Shown: piece after piece, positions 1-13,541 of the stretch | Numbering within the stretch: the first letter of the stretch is position 1 | Layout: every line of letters begins with the position of its first letter | NCBI GenBank assembly: GCA_963779685.1 | Contig: CAVZZG010000001.1 | Location: 1-64,000 of the forward strand | Origin: CAVZZG01 sp963779685 | GTDB taxonomy: Bacteria > Actinomycetota > Thermoleophilia > Gaiellales > F1-60-MAGs149 | Direction of reading: 5' to 3' | Length of the DNA stretch: 64,000 nucleotides | Notes under the pieces: model-generated | What the model saw: only the letters and a program-made list of their open reading frames with translations | Told to the model about the DNA's origin: nothing | The model's database searches: none | Program-made: the position numbers and the translations under genes

Positions 1-80
1 TATGCCTGACTACGAGTTCGTCCTCTGCTGGCCCTCGCGGTCGAGCTGATCTGCTCCGCACTCGGAAAGCGCATTCTCTG

Positions 81-977
81 ATGCCGGCTGATGTGAGGTT
101 CTCGGTGCTGGTGCTGCCGAACACCGCCTGGCCGGAGTTCCTGCGGCGCTGCCGCCACGTCGAGGAGCTCGGCTTCGACGGCCTCGGGTTCGCCGACCAC
201 CTGGTCGACTGGGCCGGCGGGAAGGGCCCGTGGTTCGAGCTGTGGTCGCAGATCACGGCCGTTGCGATGGCGACCACGCACATCCGGCTGGCGCCGCTGG
301 TCGCGCAGATCCCGCTCCGCAACCCGGCGATGTTCGCGCTCCAGGCCCTGACGGCCGATCACATCTCAGGCGGCAGGCTCGATGTCGGGCTGGGGGTCGG
401 CCTCGAGATCGATCCCTCCTACCGGATGATGGGGATCGAGAACTGGACCGGCCCCGAGCGCGTCGCCCGGCTGCGCGAGTACGTCGAGATCGTCGACCTG
501 CTGCTCTCGCAGGACGAGGTCTCCTACGAGGGCGCCCACTACACGATCGATGCCGCCTCGCTCCGGCCGCGACCGGTCCAGTCGCCCCGGCCGCCGATCA
601 TGATCGCGGCCATGGGACCGGTCATGCTCGGCCTGGCCGCCCGCTACGCCGACATCTGGAACAGCCTCAGCTTCGCCAAGACGTTCGCAGCGCAGATCGC
701 CGAGACCCGGACTCGCGTCGAGGCCATCGACGCCCGCTGCGCGGCCATCGGCCGCGACCCCGCAAGCCTCCGGCGCAGCTACCTCATGCTCGATACCACT
801 GCCCGGGCGGGCGGGGGCCGGATCAGCTACTACGAGTCCCAGGACGCGTTCGTGGAGATGGTCGGCCAGGTGACCGCCCTCGGCATCACCGAGATCGGGC
901 TCTACTACCCGGCACTCGAGTCGCAGCGGCCCATGTTCGAGCTGATCGCGCGCGAGGTCGTTCCGACCCTCCGCTAG
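81..977 (+). CDS. LLM-class flavin-dependent oxidoreductase
   Basis: A 298-residue luciferase-like TIM-barrel monooxygenase of the bacterial luciferase/F420-dependent superfamily. The N-terminus (SVLVLPNTAWPEFLRRCRHVEELGFDG) and the stretch around residues 55-110 (TTHIRLAPLV, then HISGGRLDVGLGVG) are the usual conserved strands of this fold, and PRPPIMIAAMGPVMLGLAARYAD near residue 170 is the typical late-barrel segment. The family uses FMN or F420. Which one, and the substrate, cannot be told here. The ATG at 81 is the first plausible start. The preceding 80 bases show no gene. It converges on the arginase-family gene with a 4-base overlap. Confidence 0.85.
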   Translation: MPADVRFSVLVLPNTAWPEFLRRCRHVEELGFDGLGFADHLVDWAGGKGPWFELWSQITAVAMATTHIRLAPLVAQIPLRNPAMFALQALTADHISGGRLDVGLGVGLEIDPSYRMMGIENWTGPERVARLREYVEIVDLLLSQDEVSYEGAHYTIDAASLRPRPVQSPRPPIMIAAMGPVMLGLAARYADIWNSLSFAKTFAAQIAETRTRVEAIDARCAAIGRDPASLRRSYLMLDTTARAGGGRISYYESQDAFVEMVGQVTALGITEIGLYYPALESQRPMFELIAREVVPTLR

Positions 978-1738
978 ACGCTCAGGAGGCGCACCGCGTC
1001 CGCCAGCACGGCGAAGCCCCGGCGTTCGGGGTCGCGGCGAGGATTGCCGCAGCAGACGCTGACGCCCGCGATCCGGCCCGTGTCGCGCAGCACCCGGCAC
1101 TCGGCCAGCAGCCGGTCGGCGCTCCAGCCGCCCGGTGCGGGGAAGTCCGCGCCGGGGGCGACCGACGTGTCCAGCACGTCGGAGTCGAGGTGGACCCACA
1201 GCGGCGGATCGGCCGGCAACCGCACCATCGCCTCGCTGCAGGTCGCCGTCGAGGCCAGGCCGGTGCGTTCGATGGCGCTCGCCTCGCCGGGATCGAGATC
1301 CCGTGCGCCGACCAGGGCCGCGTCGCCGACGGGGAGTGGCGGGTCGAGGCCGGCCGCGCGCCGCAGCTCGTCGTGGCACCACCCCAGCAGCGTGGCGAAG
1401 GGCATGCCCCCGAGAAACCCGCTCGGCGACGTCTCCGGGGTGTTCAGGTCGCCGTGGGCGTCCAGCCACACCAGGCCGATCCGCCCCTCGCGCCGCCGCA
1501 TACCGGCCGCGAAGCCCGGTGTCAGCGTGCACTCCCCGAGCAGCGCCAGCGGCATCGCGTCGGAGCCCGCGACGGCGTCGGCGATGCGCGGCAGGCCGTC
1601 CCGGAGCGCCTCCCCGGCCGGGGCGTCGAGCGACATGGACACGACGGCGGGCTCGATACCGAGCGCCGTTGCCAGCACACCGGGGCCGTCCTCGAGGCCG
1701 GGTCCGTGAAAGCGCGTCGACCAGGGAACCGCGATCAC
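974..1738 (-). CDS. arginase/agmatinase-family protein
   Basis: A ureohydrolase-fold protein of 254 residues. The metal-ligand motifs VWLDAHGDLNT and HLDSDVLDTSVAPG are both present. The first family motif (normally GGDH) reads LGECT, so the usual first metal histidine is replaced, as in a divergent GGDCT-like branch. The substrate, and whether both manganese sites fill, are therefore uncertain. The start is GTG at 1738, overlapping the stop of the upstream MFS gene (GTGA), which implies co-transcription with the transporter. Longer reading upstream in this frame is antisense shadow inside the transporter. Confidence 0.8.
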   Translation of the reverse strand: MIAVPWSTRFHGPGLEDGPGVLATALGIEPAVVSMSLDAPAGEALRDGLPRIADAVAGSDAMPLALLGECTLTPGFAAGMRRREGRIGLVWLDAHGDLNTPETSPSGFLGGMPFATLLGWCHDELRRAAGLDPPLPVGDAALVGARDLDPGEASAIERTGLASTATCSEAMVRLPADPPLWVHLDSDVLDTSVAPGADFPAPGGWSADRLLAECRVLRDTGRIAGVSVCCGNPRRDPERRGFAVLADAVRLLSV

Positions 1739-3483
1739 CACTGCAGGTTCGCGCTCTGGAGGGCATCCAGCAGCCCGGCCACCGGCAGGGTGTCGATGGC
1801 CGCGTTCAGCAGGAACGCCTCGATGTCGTTGATGGCCCCGGCCTTCTGGGCATCGCCGACCGATCGGTGCAGCCCCTTCCGGACGGCGTCGGTGATCCGC
1901 TGGTCGCTCAGGTGGTGAGCGCCGCCGAAGTCCTTCAGGGCCGCCGTCGACCGCATTGCGAGCACCAGCGACTCGCGTGACACCCCGAGGTCGCAGGCCG
2001 CCCCGTCGAGCGCCGACAACACCACCTGCTCCGCCACGCCCGTGGCGCTGCCGGGGTCGCGCCACGCCCGCCTGACGCACGGGTCGGCCACGGGGGTGGG
2101 ACGGTAGCTCGCGCCGCCGAGCGCCAGGTGCACCCCGATCAGGGCTCCGCCCGCAACCGCCGCCACGGCGATGTCCCGGCGCATGTGGCGTGCGGCGATC
2201 AGGGCGCCGATCAGTGCCAGCAGTGCTGCCAGGCCGAACGACCGGCTGAACGCGTGCGTTGCGGCCCGCTGCAGCTCGTCGTCGAGCGCGGCATGCACGG
2301 CCGCCCACTCACCACCCGATCGCGATGCGAAGGCCGGGCCGATGTCCGGCAGCCGAGCATCGGCGGTGTCGACGGTCTTCATCACGTCGCGCACGAGCTG
2401 GAGCTTGCCCCCGACCGGCAGCTTGGCGTCGAGCACGATGGCTGCACCGGCTGCCAGGGCATCGTCGCGCTGCCGTGTCAGGTCGGCGGTGAACAGTGGC
2501 GCCAGCAGGACGAGGCCCAGCACGACCCCCGCGTGCCTGGAGCCGAGCGCGAATCCGCCGGCCGCCACGTGCGAGCCGGGCCCGGCGATGATCTGCATCG
2601 TCAGGGGGCCGACCGTGAGCCCGATGCCGGCCCCGATCAGGAGCTGCGGCGCAATCGTCCACCCTGCTCCCGCGTGGGGGACGAGGGCGAGCGCACCGAG
2701 GCCGCCGGCGATCGCCAGGGCTCCGGCGGCCGGGGAACCATGGATGCGCCGGCCGGCGACGGCGCCCGCCGGGATGGCCGTGACGATCAGCCCGGCGACC
2801 GCCGGTTCCATCCGCCAGCCGTCGACCAGCAGGATCACGAGCAGGAAGAGCGCGGCCGTCAGCGCGGACGCGACCAGCGCGCCCGCGATCAGCGGGCGCA
2901 GCGGCGGCATCCTGATCGGCGCACGGTCCTGGCGGGCACCTGCGCTCGCGAAGGCCACGGCGACGACCGGCGTCTGCGCCAGGAAGATCCACTGCCAGCC
3001 GGCCGTCTGCGTGACGATGCCGCCGAGGGCCGGGCCCAGCGACGCACCGATCACTCCCGCCGTCGTCCACAGCCCGGCCGGGATCGCTGCCAGGCCGGCG
3101 CCGGCGATGGCAGCGCCGCCGATGGCCTGCGCTATGCGCGCCGCGACGAGCCCGTCGAAGGCAGGTGCGAGCCCGCAGGCCGCAGACCCGCCGGCGAAGA
3201 GCAGGGCGCCGGCGATCAGCACCGGTCTGGGCCAGCGACGAGCCAGCAGCGCGGCCGGCACGGCCGCCACGGCGAGGGCGAGGTTGTAGCCGGTCAGGAC
3301 CCGCGCGACGTCCGGGATGTCCACCCGGTAGTGGCGCAGGATGTCCGGCAGCGCGAGCGTGACGATCGACGAGTCCGCGAGCACCACGCCGATGGCGATG
3401 GCGATCGCGATCTCGGCGCGACGTCGCCGCCCGGGGCGTGGCGTGTCGGGCAGGCGCGCCGGGTCAGTACGGTCTAACGCCAC
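1735..3483 (-). CDS. MFS transporter, DHA2-like
   Basis: A 582-residue major facilitator protein with about 14 hydrophobic segments. The first helix segment reads IAIAIAIGVVLADSSIVTLALPDI, matching the helix 1 DSSIVNVALP-like motif of the 14-TM drug:proton antiporter family. A hydrophilic stretch near residues 345-410 separates the last transmembrane helices, and a soluble tail of about 110 residues follows them, which is unusual for the family. The GTG start at 3483 overlaps the end of the NlpC/P60 gene by 20 bases. The downstream arginase-family gene overlaps by 4 bases, so the two probably form one unit. The substrate is unknown. Confidence 0.82.
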   Translation of the reverse strand: MALDRTDPARLPDTPRPGRRRRAEIAIAIAIGVVLADSSIVTLALPDILRHYRVDIPDVARVLTGYNLALAVAAVPAALLARRWPRPVLIAGALLFAGGSAACGLAPAFDGLVAARIAQAIGGAAIAGAGLAAIPAGLWTTAGVIGASLGPALGGIVTQTAGWQWIFLAQTPVVAVAFASAGARQDRAPIRMPPLRPLIAGALVASALTAALFLLVILLVDGWRMEPAVAGLIVTAIPAGAVAGRRIHGSPAAGALAIAGGLGALALVPHAGAGWTIAPQLLIGAGIGLTVGPLTMQIIAGPGSHVAAGGFALGSRHAGVVLGLVLLAPLFTADLTRQRDDALAAGAAIVLDAKLPVGGKLQLVRDVMKTVDTADARLPDIGPAFASRSGGEWAAVHAALDDELQRAATHAFSRSFGLAALLALIGALIAARHMRRDIAVAAVAGGALIGVHLALGGASYRPTPVADPCVRRAWRDPGSATGVAEQVVLSALDGAACDLGVSRESLVLAMRSTAALKDFGGAHHLSDQRITDAVRKGLHRSVGDAQKAGAINDIEAFLLNAAIDTLPVAGLLDALQSANLQW

Positions 3484-4633
3484 CGCTGAACGAGCCGTGT
3501 GCGGCGAGCGTGGTCACCCGCACGTGGTCGCCGGTGTGGGGGGCGTGGATGAACATGCCGCCCCCGATGTAGATGCCCACGTGGTGGTGATCGGGATAGA
3601 AGAAGACGAGGTCGCCGGGCGCGAGCTGGCCGATGCCGACGTGGGCGCCCGAGTTCCACTGGCTACCCGTGAAGTGGTCGAGGCCGATGCCGACCGACTG
3701 GTAGGCGAGCATGGTCAGCCCGGAGCAGTCGACCCCGCCGCGGCTCGCGCCACCCCACACGTACGGCACGCCGAGGTACGACATCGCCGCGGCGATCACC
3801 CGCGATCCGATCGAGCCATCGGCCGGGGGCACCGGAATCGTGGGCCCGCCGCCGCCCGAGTCGCCGCTGCCACCGAGCCCGGGATCGTTGGCCGAGGCGT
3901 TGGCGGCGGCCTCCTGTGCGGCCTTCAGCTGCGCCGCGGCGTCTGCTGCGCGCTTCCGGTCGAGCGCGTTCTGCTCGGTTTGCAGCGATGCGATCTCGCT
4001 CTCGAGGCCGCGCTTCATGGCCGACGCCTGGGCGAGCCCGCCGACGATGCGCTGCTTCTCGGCGGCGCGTTGACCCTGCAGCCTGGCGGCCGTCCGCTGG
4101 TCGCCCTCCAGCGCCTTCTCCCGCCGCTGCAGATCCTGTCGCGACGACCTCAGCTCGACGATCTGGGCGGTCATCTGGTTCGAGGACCGGTTGACGAGGT
4201 CGACCGAGTTCAGCATCGAGTCGAGCGATCCCGCTGCCAGGATGGCCGCCACCACGTCCGGCTCGCCCTGCCGGAACGCCAGCGCCAGCTTCTGGCCCAG
4301 GTCGGCTCGCGACTTCGCGATGTTGGACTTGACGACCGCGATCTGCTTCTTGTTCTCGCGGATCCGGGCCTGCACCTGGCCGAGCTGGGCGGTGGCCTGG
4401 TTGTAGGCCTCGATCGCCGGCTCCAGCTGGTTGTTCAGCGCGTCGATGCGCGCCTGAGCGGCGATGGCCGCCGCACGCTTGCCCGGGATGGCGTCCTTGG
4501 GATCGGCGGCCGCGGTCGCGGCCGCGCCGAAGACCGCCACGGCGCACGCTGCGCCCGCAATGCGGCGCAGGAGCTTCGCCCGGAGCATTCGGACCGACAC
4601 GTCGCCGGCTCTCGCCTTCGGCTCGAACCTCAT
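3464..4633 (-). CDS. secreted NlpC/P60 peptidoglycan endopeptidase
   Basis: About 389 residues with a signal peptide (AGAACAVAVFGAAATAAADP), a long coiled coil (roughly residues 50-240, rich in A, Q, E and K), a Ser/Gly/Pro linker and a C-terminal NlpC/P60 domain. The catalytic cysteine lies in GGVDCSGLTMLAYQ and the histidine in DHHHVGIYIGGG. This coiled-coil plus P60 layout is that of RipA-like cell-wall hydrolases that cut the stem peptide at division. The start could also be the ATG at 4588, which gives a more conventional signal peptide. Reading further upstream would run through the tRNA gene and is rejected. Confidence 0.88.
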   Translation of the reverse strand: MRFEPKARAGDVSVRMLRAKLLRRIAGAACAVAVFGAAATAAADPKDAIPGKRAAAIAAQARIDALNNQLEPAIEAYNQATAQLGQVQARIRENKKQIAVVKSNIAKSRADLGQKLALAFRQGEPDVVAAILAAGSLDSMLNSVDLVNRSSNQMTAQIVELRSSRQDLQRREKALEGDQRTAARLQGQRAAEKQRIVGGLAQASAMKRGLESEIASLQTEQNALDRKRAADAAAQLKAAQEAAANASANDPGLGGSGDSGGGGPTIPVPPADGSIGSRVIAAAMSYLGVPYVWGGASRGGVDCSGLTMLAYQSVGIGLDHFTGSQWNSGAHVGIGQLAPGDLVFFYPDHHHVGIYIGGGMFIHAPHTGDHVRVTTLAAHGSFSGGVRPY

Positions 4634-4691
4634 TCGCGGGCCAAGATACCAGGAAACGTCATCCTCGGCGCCTCCAGCCGGGGCCGGGTGA

Positions 4692-4697
4692 TACGCT
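4692..4697 (+). promoter_or_regulatory. putative -10 box of tRNA-Phe
   Basis: The hexamer TACGCT lies 10 bases before the tRNA-Phe 5' end, at the right distance for a housekeeping -10 element. The same hexamer occurs upstream of the hybrid kinase (4843-4848) and of coxM (55435-55440). No convincing -35 element is visible. Confidence 0.45.
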
Positions 4698-4707
4698 GGC
4701 GCCCCGC

Positions 4708-4780
4708 GGCGAGGTAGCTCAGCTGGTAGAGCACGCGACTGAAAATCGCGGTGTCGCCGGTTCAAGTCCGGCTCTCGCCA
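4708..4780 (+). tRNA. tRNA-Phe (GAA)
   Basis: A 73-base cloverleaf. The acceptor stem GGCGAGG pairs with TCTCGCC (one G-T pair), with discriminator A at 4780. The D arm contains GCTCAGCTGGTAGAGC, the anticodon arm CGCGA-CTGAAAA-TCGCG gives anticodon GAA, and the T arm has GTTCAAGTC. No CCA is encoded. Confidence 0.95.
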
Positions 4781-4859
4781 TCCCGCTCGCGTGCCACGGA
4801 AAGCGCCTTGCACTGCCATGGCGGAGGCGCGTCCGCTTCGGGTACGCTGGACGGACCCC

Positions 4860-9584
<4,725 letters not shown>

Positions 9585-9585
9585 G

Positions 9586-9933
9586 TTGCCGGAGAGCGTG
9601 ATCGATGCCACGACCTTCTCGGAGCTTCAGGACGCCGCCGGCGCGGAGTTCGTGGGCGAGCTGATCGGCACGTTCCTGGAGGAGGCTCCGATCATGCTCG
9701 CCGAGCTCCGGGCCGCTCGCGCCGACGCCGACGCCGAACGGTTCCGGCGTGCGGCCCACTCGCTGAAATCGAACAGCCTCACGTTCGGAGCCCTCTCGCT
9801 GGGCGCACGAGCCCGCGAGCTGGAGCTGGCGGGCCTCGCCGCCGACCCGGCAGCGGACGCCGCCGCGATCGCAGCCCTCGAGGTGGCGTACGGCGAGGCG
9901 GCCGCGGCGCTGACGGTCCTCCGCGATGGCTGA
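9586..9933 (+). CDS. HPt phosphotransfer protein
   Basis: A 115-residue stand-alone Hpt domain. The phosphorylatable histidine is H58 in RRAAHSLKSNS, followed by the expected helix with LGARARELE. The TTG start at 9586 is one base after the kinase stop and has a strong GGAAGGAG ribosome site at 9572-9579. By position it should carry phosphate from the hybrid kinase receivers to the receiver-cyclase encoded next, whose start overlaps this stop by 8 bases. Confidence 0.9.
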   Translation: MPESVIDATTFSELQDAAGAEFVGELIGTFLEEAPIMLAELRAARADADAERFRRAAHSLKSNSLTFGALSLGARARELELAGLAADPAADAAAIAALEVAYGEAAAALTVLRDG

Positions 9934-10957
9934 CCGTGGCGCCCGACTCCTGGTCGTCGACGACAACAAGGTGAACCGGCTGCTGCTCGCCCGCAGCCTC
10001 GAGGACCTCGGTCACCGGGTGTCGCTGGCGGAGAACGGCCGGCTCGCGCTCGAGATGCTGCGTGCCGAGGCCTACGATCTGCTGTTGCTCGACATCGAGA
10101 TGCCCGAGATGGACGGGTTCCAGGTGCTCGAGCAGCTGGCGGCCGACCGCAAGCTCGCCGACCTGCCGGTGGTCGTGACCTCGTCCGTGGAGGGCGTCGC
10201 GAGCGTGGTGCGGTGCATCGAGCTCGGAGCTGAGGATTACCTTCCCAAGCCGGTCAACCCCGTGCTGCTGCGGGCGCGCGTCGGCGCCAGCCTCGAGAAG
10301 AAGCGGTTGCGCGACGAGCAGAGGGAACTGGTGCGGCGGTTCGCGACGGCCGAGGTCGCAGACGACCTCGAGGAGTCGGGATTCTCGCTCGGCGGCAAGC
10401 GCGTCGAGGCGTCGGTCATGTTCTCGGACATCCGCGGCTTCACGACGCTGGTCGAGTCGCTGCCGCCCGAGGCGACCATCGAGCTGCTGAACAGCTACTA
10501 CACGCTGATGTTCGACGCCATCAGCTCGCACGGCGGCGTCGTCAACCAGATGGTCGGCGACGGCCTGATGGCGATCTTCGGCGCTCCGCTGCCGCTGGCC
10601 GAGCCGGCCGTCGACGCGGCCCGGGCAGCGCTGGAGATGGTCGAGATGATCGAGCTCCTCAACCACGAGCAGCGGTCGGCCGGGAAGCCCGAGATCGCGA
10701 TCGGCATCGGCGTCGCCACCGGTGAGGTCGTGGCCGGCTACACCGGCACCCACCTCAGGGCCACGTACACGTGCGTGGGCGACACGGTCAACCTCGCGGC
10801 CCGTCTCGAGGCGCTCACGAAGACCGCGAAGCGCACGATCCTGATCGACGACGCCACGCAGGCCCGCCTGCCGGCCGGGCTCGGCGCCGAGCCGCTCGGG
10901 CCGATCGAGATCCGGGGCAAGGCCGCACCGGTCGACGTCTTCGCCCTCTCGCCGTAG
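9926..10957 (+). CDS. response regulator with class III nucleotidyl cyclase domain
   Basis: 343 residues. The receiver domain (1-120) has acidic residues VVDDN, phospho-acceptor D56 (LLLLDIEMPEMDG) and K108 (YLPKPV). A short helical linker follows. The class III adenylate/guanylate cyclase domain (about 160-340) has metal aspartates D168 (MFSDIRGFTTL) and D212 (VGDGLMAIFGAP) and the TYTCVGDTVNLAARLE segment. Adenylate cyclase activity is more likely than guanylate, but the base-recognition residues are not decisive by eye. It is the likely effector of the preceding kinase and HPt, linking phosphorelay to a second messenger. Confidence 0.9.
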   Translation: MADRGARLLVVDDNKVNRLLLARSLEDLGHRVSLAENGRLALEMLRAEAYDLLLLDIEMPEMDGFQVLEQLAADRKLADLPVVVTSSVEGVASVVRCIELGAEDYLPKPVNPVLLRARVGASLEKKRLRDEQRELVRRFATAEVADDLEESGFSLGGKRVEASVMFSDIRGFTTLVESLPPEATIELLNSYYTLMFDAISSHGGVVNQMVGDGLMAIFGAPLPLAEPAVDAARAALEMVEMIELLNHEQRSAGKPEIAIGIGVATGEVVAGYTGTHLRATYTCVGDTVNLAARLEALTKTAKRTILIDDATQARLPAGLGAEPLGPIEIRGKAAPVDVFALSP

Positions 10958-10972
10958 ACGCCACCCGGAAGC

Positions 10973-11662
10973 GTGCATGATTCGCGCGTGATCGAGATCG
11001 AGGGCAAGCAGGTCTTCACCGAGCTCGGCGAGCTCGTCGACCCCGCACACACGGCGCTGGTCGTGATCGACATGCAGCGCGACTTCTGCGAGCCGGGCGG
11101 AGCGTTCGACCGCCTCGGCGTGGACATCTCCATGTACCCGCCGGTGATCCCGCGCGTCGCCGCGCCTGATCGAGGGCGCACGCCGGGTGGGCGTTCAGGT
11201 GATCTTCATCCAGATGACGGTACTGCCGGGCCGGCAGCAGCGAGTCGCCGGCGCAGATCCGCTTCAACCTGCGGCTGCACCTCGCCGAGCCACGGGGACG
11301 TCGAGCCGCTCGGCTACACGGCCGACGGCTCGGTCGGTCAGGAGATCCTGCCGGAGCTCGCGCCCGCAGCGGGCGACCTGGTCGTCAAGAAGTACCGCTC
11401 GAGTGCGTTTCTGGGGCACGAACCTCGACATGCTGCTGCGGTCAGAACGGGATCAAGTCGATCCTCGTCACGGGCTGCACCACCGAGGGGTGCGTCGAGT
11501 CCACCGCCCGCGACGCGCTGTTCAACGACTACTACGTCACGATCGTCTCGGACTGCGTGGCGAGCGACGATCGCGCGCAGCACGACGCGTCGCATGCTGC
11601 TGATGCGTCACCGGTTCGATATCGCGACGTCCGACGAGGTGCTGGAGGTGTGGAATGGCTGA
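10973..11662 (+). pseudogene. isochorismatase-family cysteine hydrolase, frame broken
   Basis: The N-terminus (PAHTALVVIDMQRDFCEPGGAF) carries the catalytic aspartate motif. The nucleophile region TGCTTEGCVESTARDA lies in another frame near 11470-11510, and the C-terminus MLLMRHRFDIATSDEVLEVW in a third. Reading through needs the removal of one base at about 11165, 11236, 11290, 11409, 11443 and 11592, after which the protein is full length (about 225 residues) with all motifs intact. Family members hydrolyse ureidoacrylate, N-carbamoyl compounds or isochorismate. The start is GTG 10973 (10988 is possible). It ends overlapping the SDR start by 8 bases, heading a four-gene unit. Confidence 0.75.
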
Positions 11663-12417
11663 TCGACCCCCGAGGCTGGTCGACCGGGTCGCCATCGTCA
11701 CGGGCGGTGCCCGTGGCATCGGCGCGGCGATCGCGACGGCCTTCGCCGTCGAGGGCGCCGACGTCGTGATCGCCGACGTGCTCCCGCCCGAGGTGGCGGC
11801 GCCCGTCCAGCGAGGCCATCGCCGGCGCCGGCCGGCGGTCGATCTACGTGCCGACGAACGTCGCCGACGAACCTCAGGTCGAGGCCATGGTGGCCCGTGC
11901 CCTGGCCGAGTTCGGACGGATCGACATCCTCGTCAACAACGCCGGTGTCGTCGGGCAGTTCGACTTCCAGGACATCACCGCGGCCGAGTTCGACCGGGTG
12001 ATCGGCGTCAACCTGCGCGGCCCGTTCCTCTGCGCGCGGCACGTCATCGGCGGCATGCTCGAGCGCGGCAGCGGCAAGATCATCAACGTCGCGTCCCAGC
12101 TGGGCCAGATCGGTGGCGTCGAGATGGTGCACTACAGCGCCTCCAAGGCCGGCGTGATCGGTTTCACGAAGGCGCTCGCCCGCGAGGTGTCGACGCGCGG
12201 CGTCCACGTCAACGCCATCGCCCCGGGGCCGATCCTGACGAACATGATGGCCGAGGAGACGGAGGAGTGGGCCGAGCGCAAGCTCGCCGAGCTGCCCATC
12301 GGCCGCTTCGGCGAGGTGCACGAGGTGGCGCCCACGGCCGTGTTCCTCGCCTCCGACGACTCGTCCTACTTCGTCGGCCAGACGCTCTGCCCCAACGGCG
12401 GCGACGTGATGCTGTGA
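11655..12417 (+). pseudogene. short-chain dehydrogenase/reductase, single frameshift
   Basis: A classical SDR of about 253 residues. The cofactor motif TGGARGIG lies near residue 17, NNAG in ILVNNAGVVGQ, and the catalytic Tyr-Lys in VHYSASKAGVIGF, with the usual PGPI segment and C-terminal GGDVML. One extra C near 11810 (GTCCAGCGAG for GTCAGCGAG) separates the first 50 residues from the rest. With it removed the protein is intact, so the gene is probably functional in the cell. It overlaps the isochorismatase stop and the aminotransferase start. Confidence 0.85.
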
Positions 12418-13541
12418 TCGCCTCGGTGATCCCCGAGGCGGGCGTGATCTCGCTCGCCCGCGGCGTCCCGTCGCCCGACATGTTCCCGATCGATCTGCTG
12501 GCCGGGTGCGCGCGGCGGGCGGTCGCCGAGCACGGCCGGGTCGCGCTCAACTACGGGGCGCCGGGAGGCTACGAGCCGCTGCGGGCCTGGATCGGGCAGC
12601 GCCATGGCGTCGCGGCCGAGCGGGTGCTGGTGACGCCCGGGTCGCTGGTGGGCCTGAACATGGTCGTCCGACAGCTCTGCGGCGAGCGCGGGGCGATCGT
12701 CGAGGCGCCGACCTACGATCGCATGCTGCACGCTCTCGCCGACGCCGGCGCGCCGGTCGGCAGCGTCGGCCGATCGGATGACGGCATCGACCTCGAACGG
12801 CTCGCCGAACTGGCCGCGAGGGAACCGCGGCCCGCGCTGCTGTACGTGCTGCCGACGTTCCACAATCCGACCGGCCGCACGCTCGATCTCGCTCAGCGCA
12901 CCGCGCTCGTCGAGGTGTGCATCGCCCACGACCTGGTGGTGTTCGAAGACGACCCGTACGGCTTGCTGCGCATCGATGGCCAGGCCCAGCCGTCGCTGTT
13001 CTCCCTGCTGCACGATGCCGGCCGGCCCGATCTCGCCCTCCACGCATCGTCCTTCTCGAAGACGGTCGCACCTGGTCTGCGGGTCGGCTACCTCGTGCTG
13101 CCCGAGCATCTCGTCGCCGGTCTCACCGCGGCAGCGCAGCGCCTGTACGTCTCCCCGCCGATGCTGCCCCAGGCGCAGCTGCACGAGTTCCTCGCGGCCG
13201 GGCACCTCGAACCGCAACTCGAGTTCCTGGCGGGGTTCCTGCAGCCGCGCCGCGACGCCCTGCTCGCAGCCCTCGAGCGCCTTCCGGAAGGTGCGACCTT
13301 CACCCGTCCCGGCGGCGGCTACTTCCTGTGGGCCGAGTTCGGCGACGGCATCGACGCGACCGCGCTCGAGCCGCGTGCCCACGCCGCCGGCGTGTCCTTC
13401 GTGCCGGGTGCCGGCTTCTTCGCCGGCGAACCGGTCGCGAGCAGCGCCCGGCTTTCGTTCAGCTACCCGACCGTCGACGAGATCGTCCTGGGCGCCGAGC
13501 GCCTCGTCCGGCTCGTCCGATCCGTTCAGGAGGCCCGATGA
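12414..13541 (+). CDS. PLP-dependent aminotransferase, class I/II
   Basis: 375 residues of aminotransferase fold type I, of the kind found as the catalytic half of MocR proteins and in 2-aminoadipate aminotransferases, here without a DNA-binding domain. Visible motifs are GAPGGYEPLRAWI, VTPGSLVGLNMV, PTFHNPTGR, FEDDPYGLL and the PLP lysine in ASSFSKTVAPGLRVGY. The GTG start at 12414 overlaps the SDR stop (GTGA), so the preceding gene's frame fusion is artificial. The ATG of the next gene overlaps its stop and the AGGAGG before it lies inside this gene, implying coupled translation. Confidence 0.88.
   Translation: MIASVIPEAGVISLARGVPSPDMFPIDLLAGCARRAVAEHGRVALNYGAPGGYEPLRAWIGQRHGVAAERVLVTPGSLVGLNMVVRQLCGERGAIVEAPTYDRMLHALADAGAPVGSVGRSDDGIDLERLAELAAREPRPALLYVLPTFHNPTGRTLDLAQRTALVEVCIAHDLVVFEDDPYGLLRIDGQAQPSLFSLLHDAGRPDLALHASSFSKTVAPGLRVGYLVLPEHLVAGLTAAAQRLYVSPPMLPQAQLHEFLAAGHLEPQLEFLAGFLQPRRDALLAALERLPEGATFTRPGGGYFLWAEFGDGIDATALEPRAHAAGVSFVPGAGFFAGEPVASSARLSFSYPTVDEIVLGAERLVRLVRSVQEAR

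Noticed and set aside
1..80. End of an upstream gene
   Set aside because: No reading frame in these 80 bases shows recognisable protein sequence, so nothing is called.
4791..4859. Upstream start of the hybrid kinase at 4791
   Set aside because: It begins 10 bases after the tRNA end, lacks a ribosome site, and the added residues match nothing. ATG 4860 has a -10-like TACGCT just upstream.
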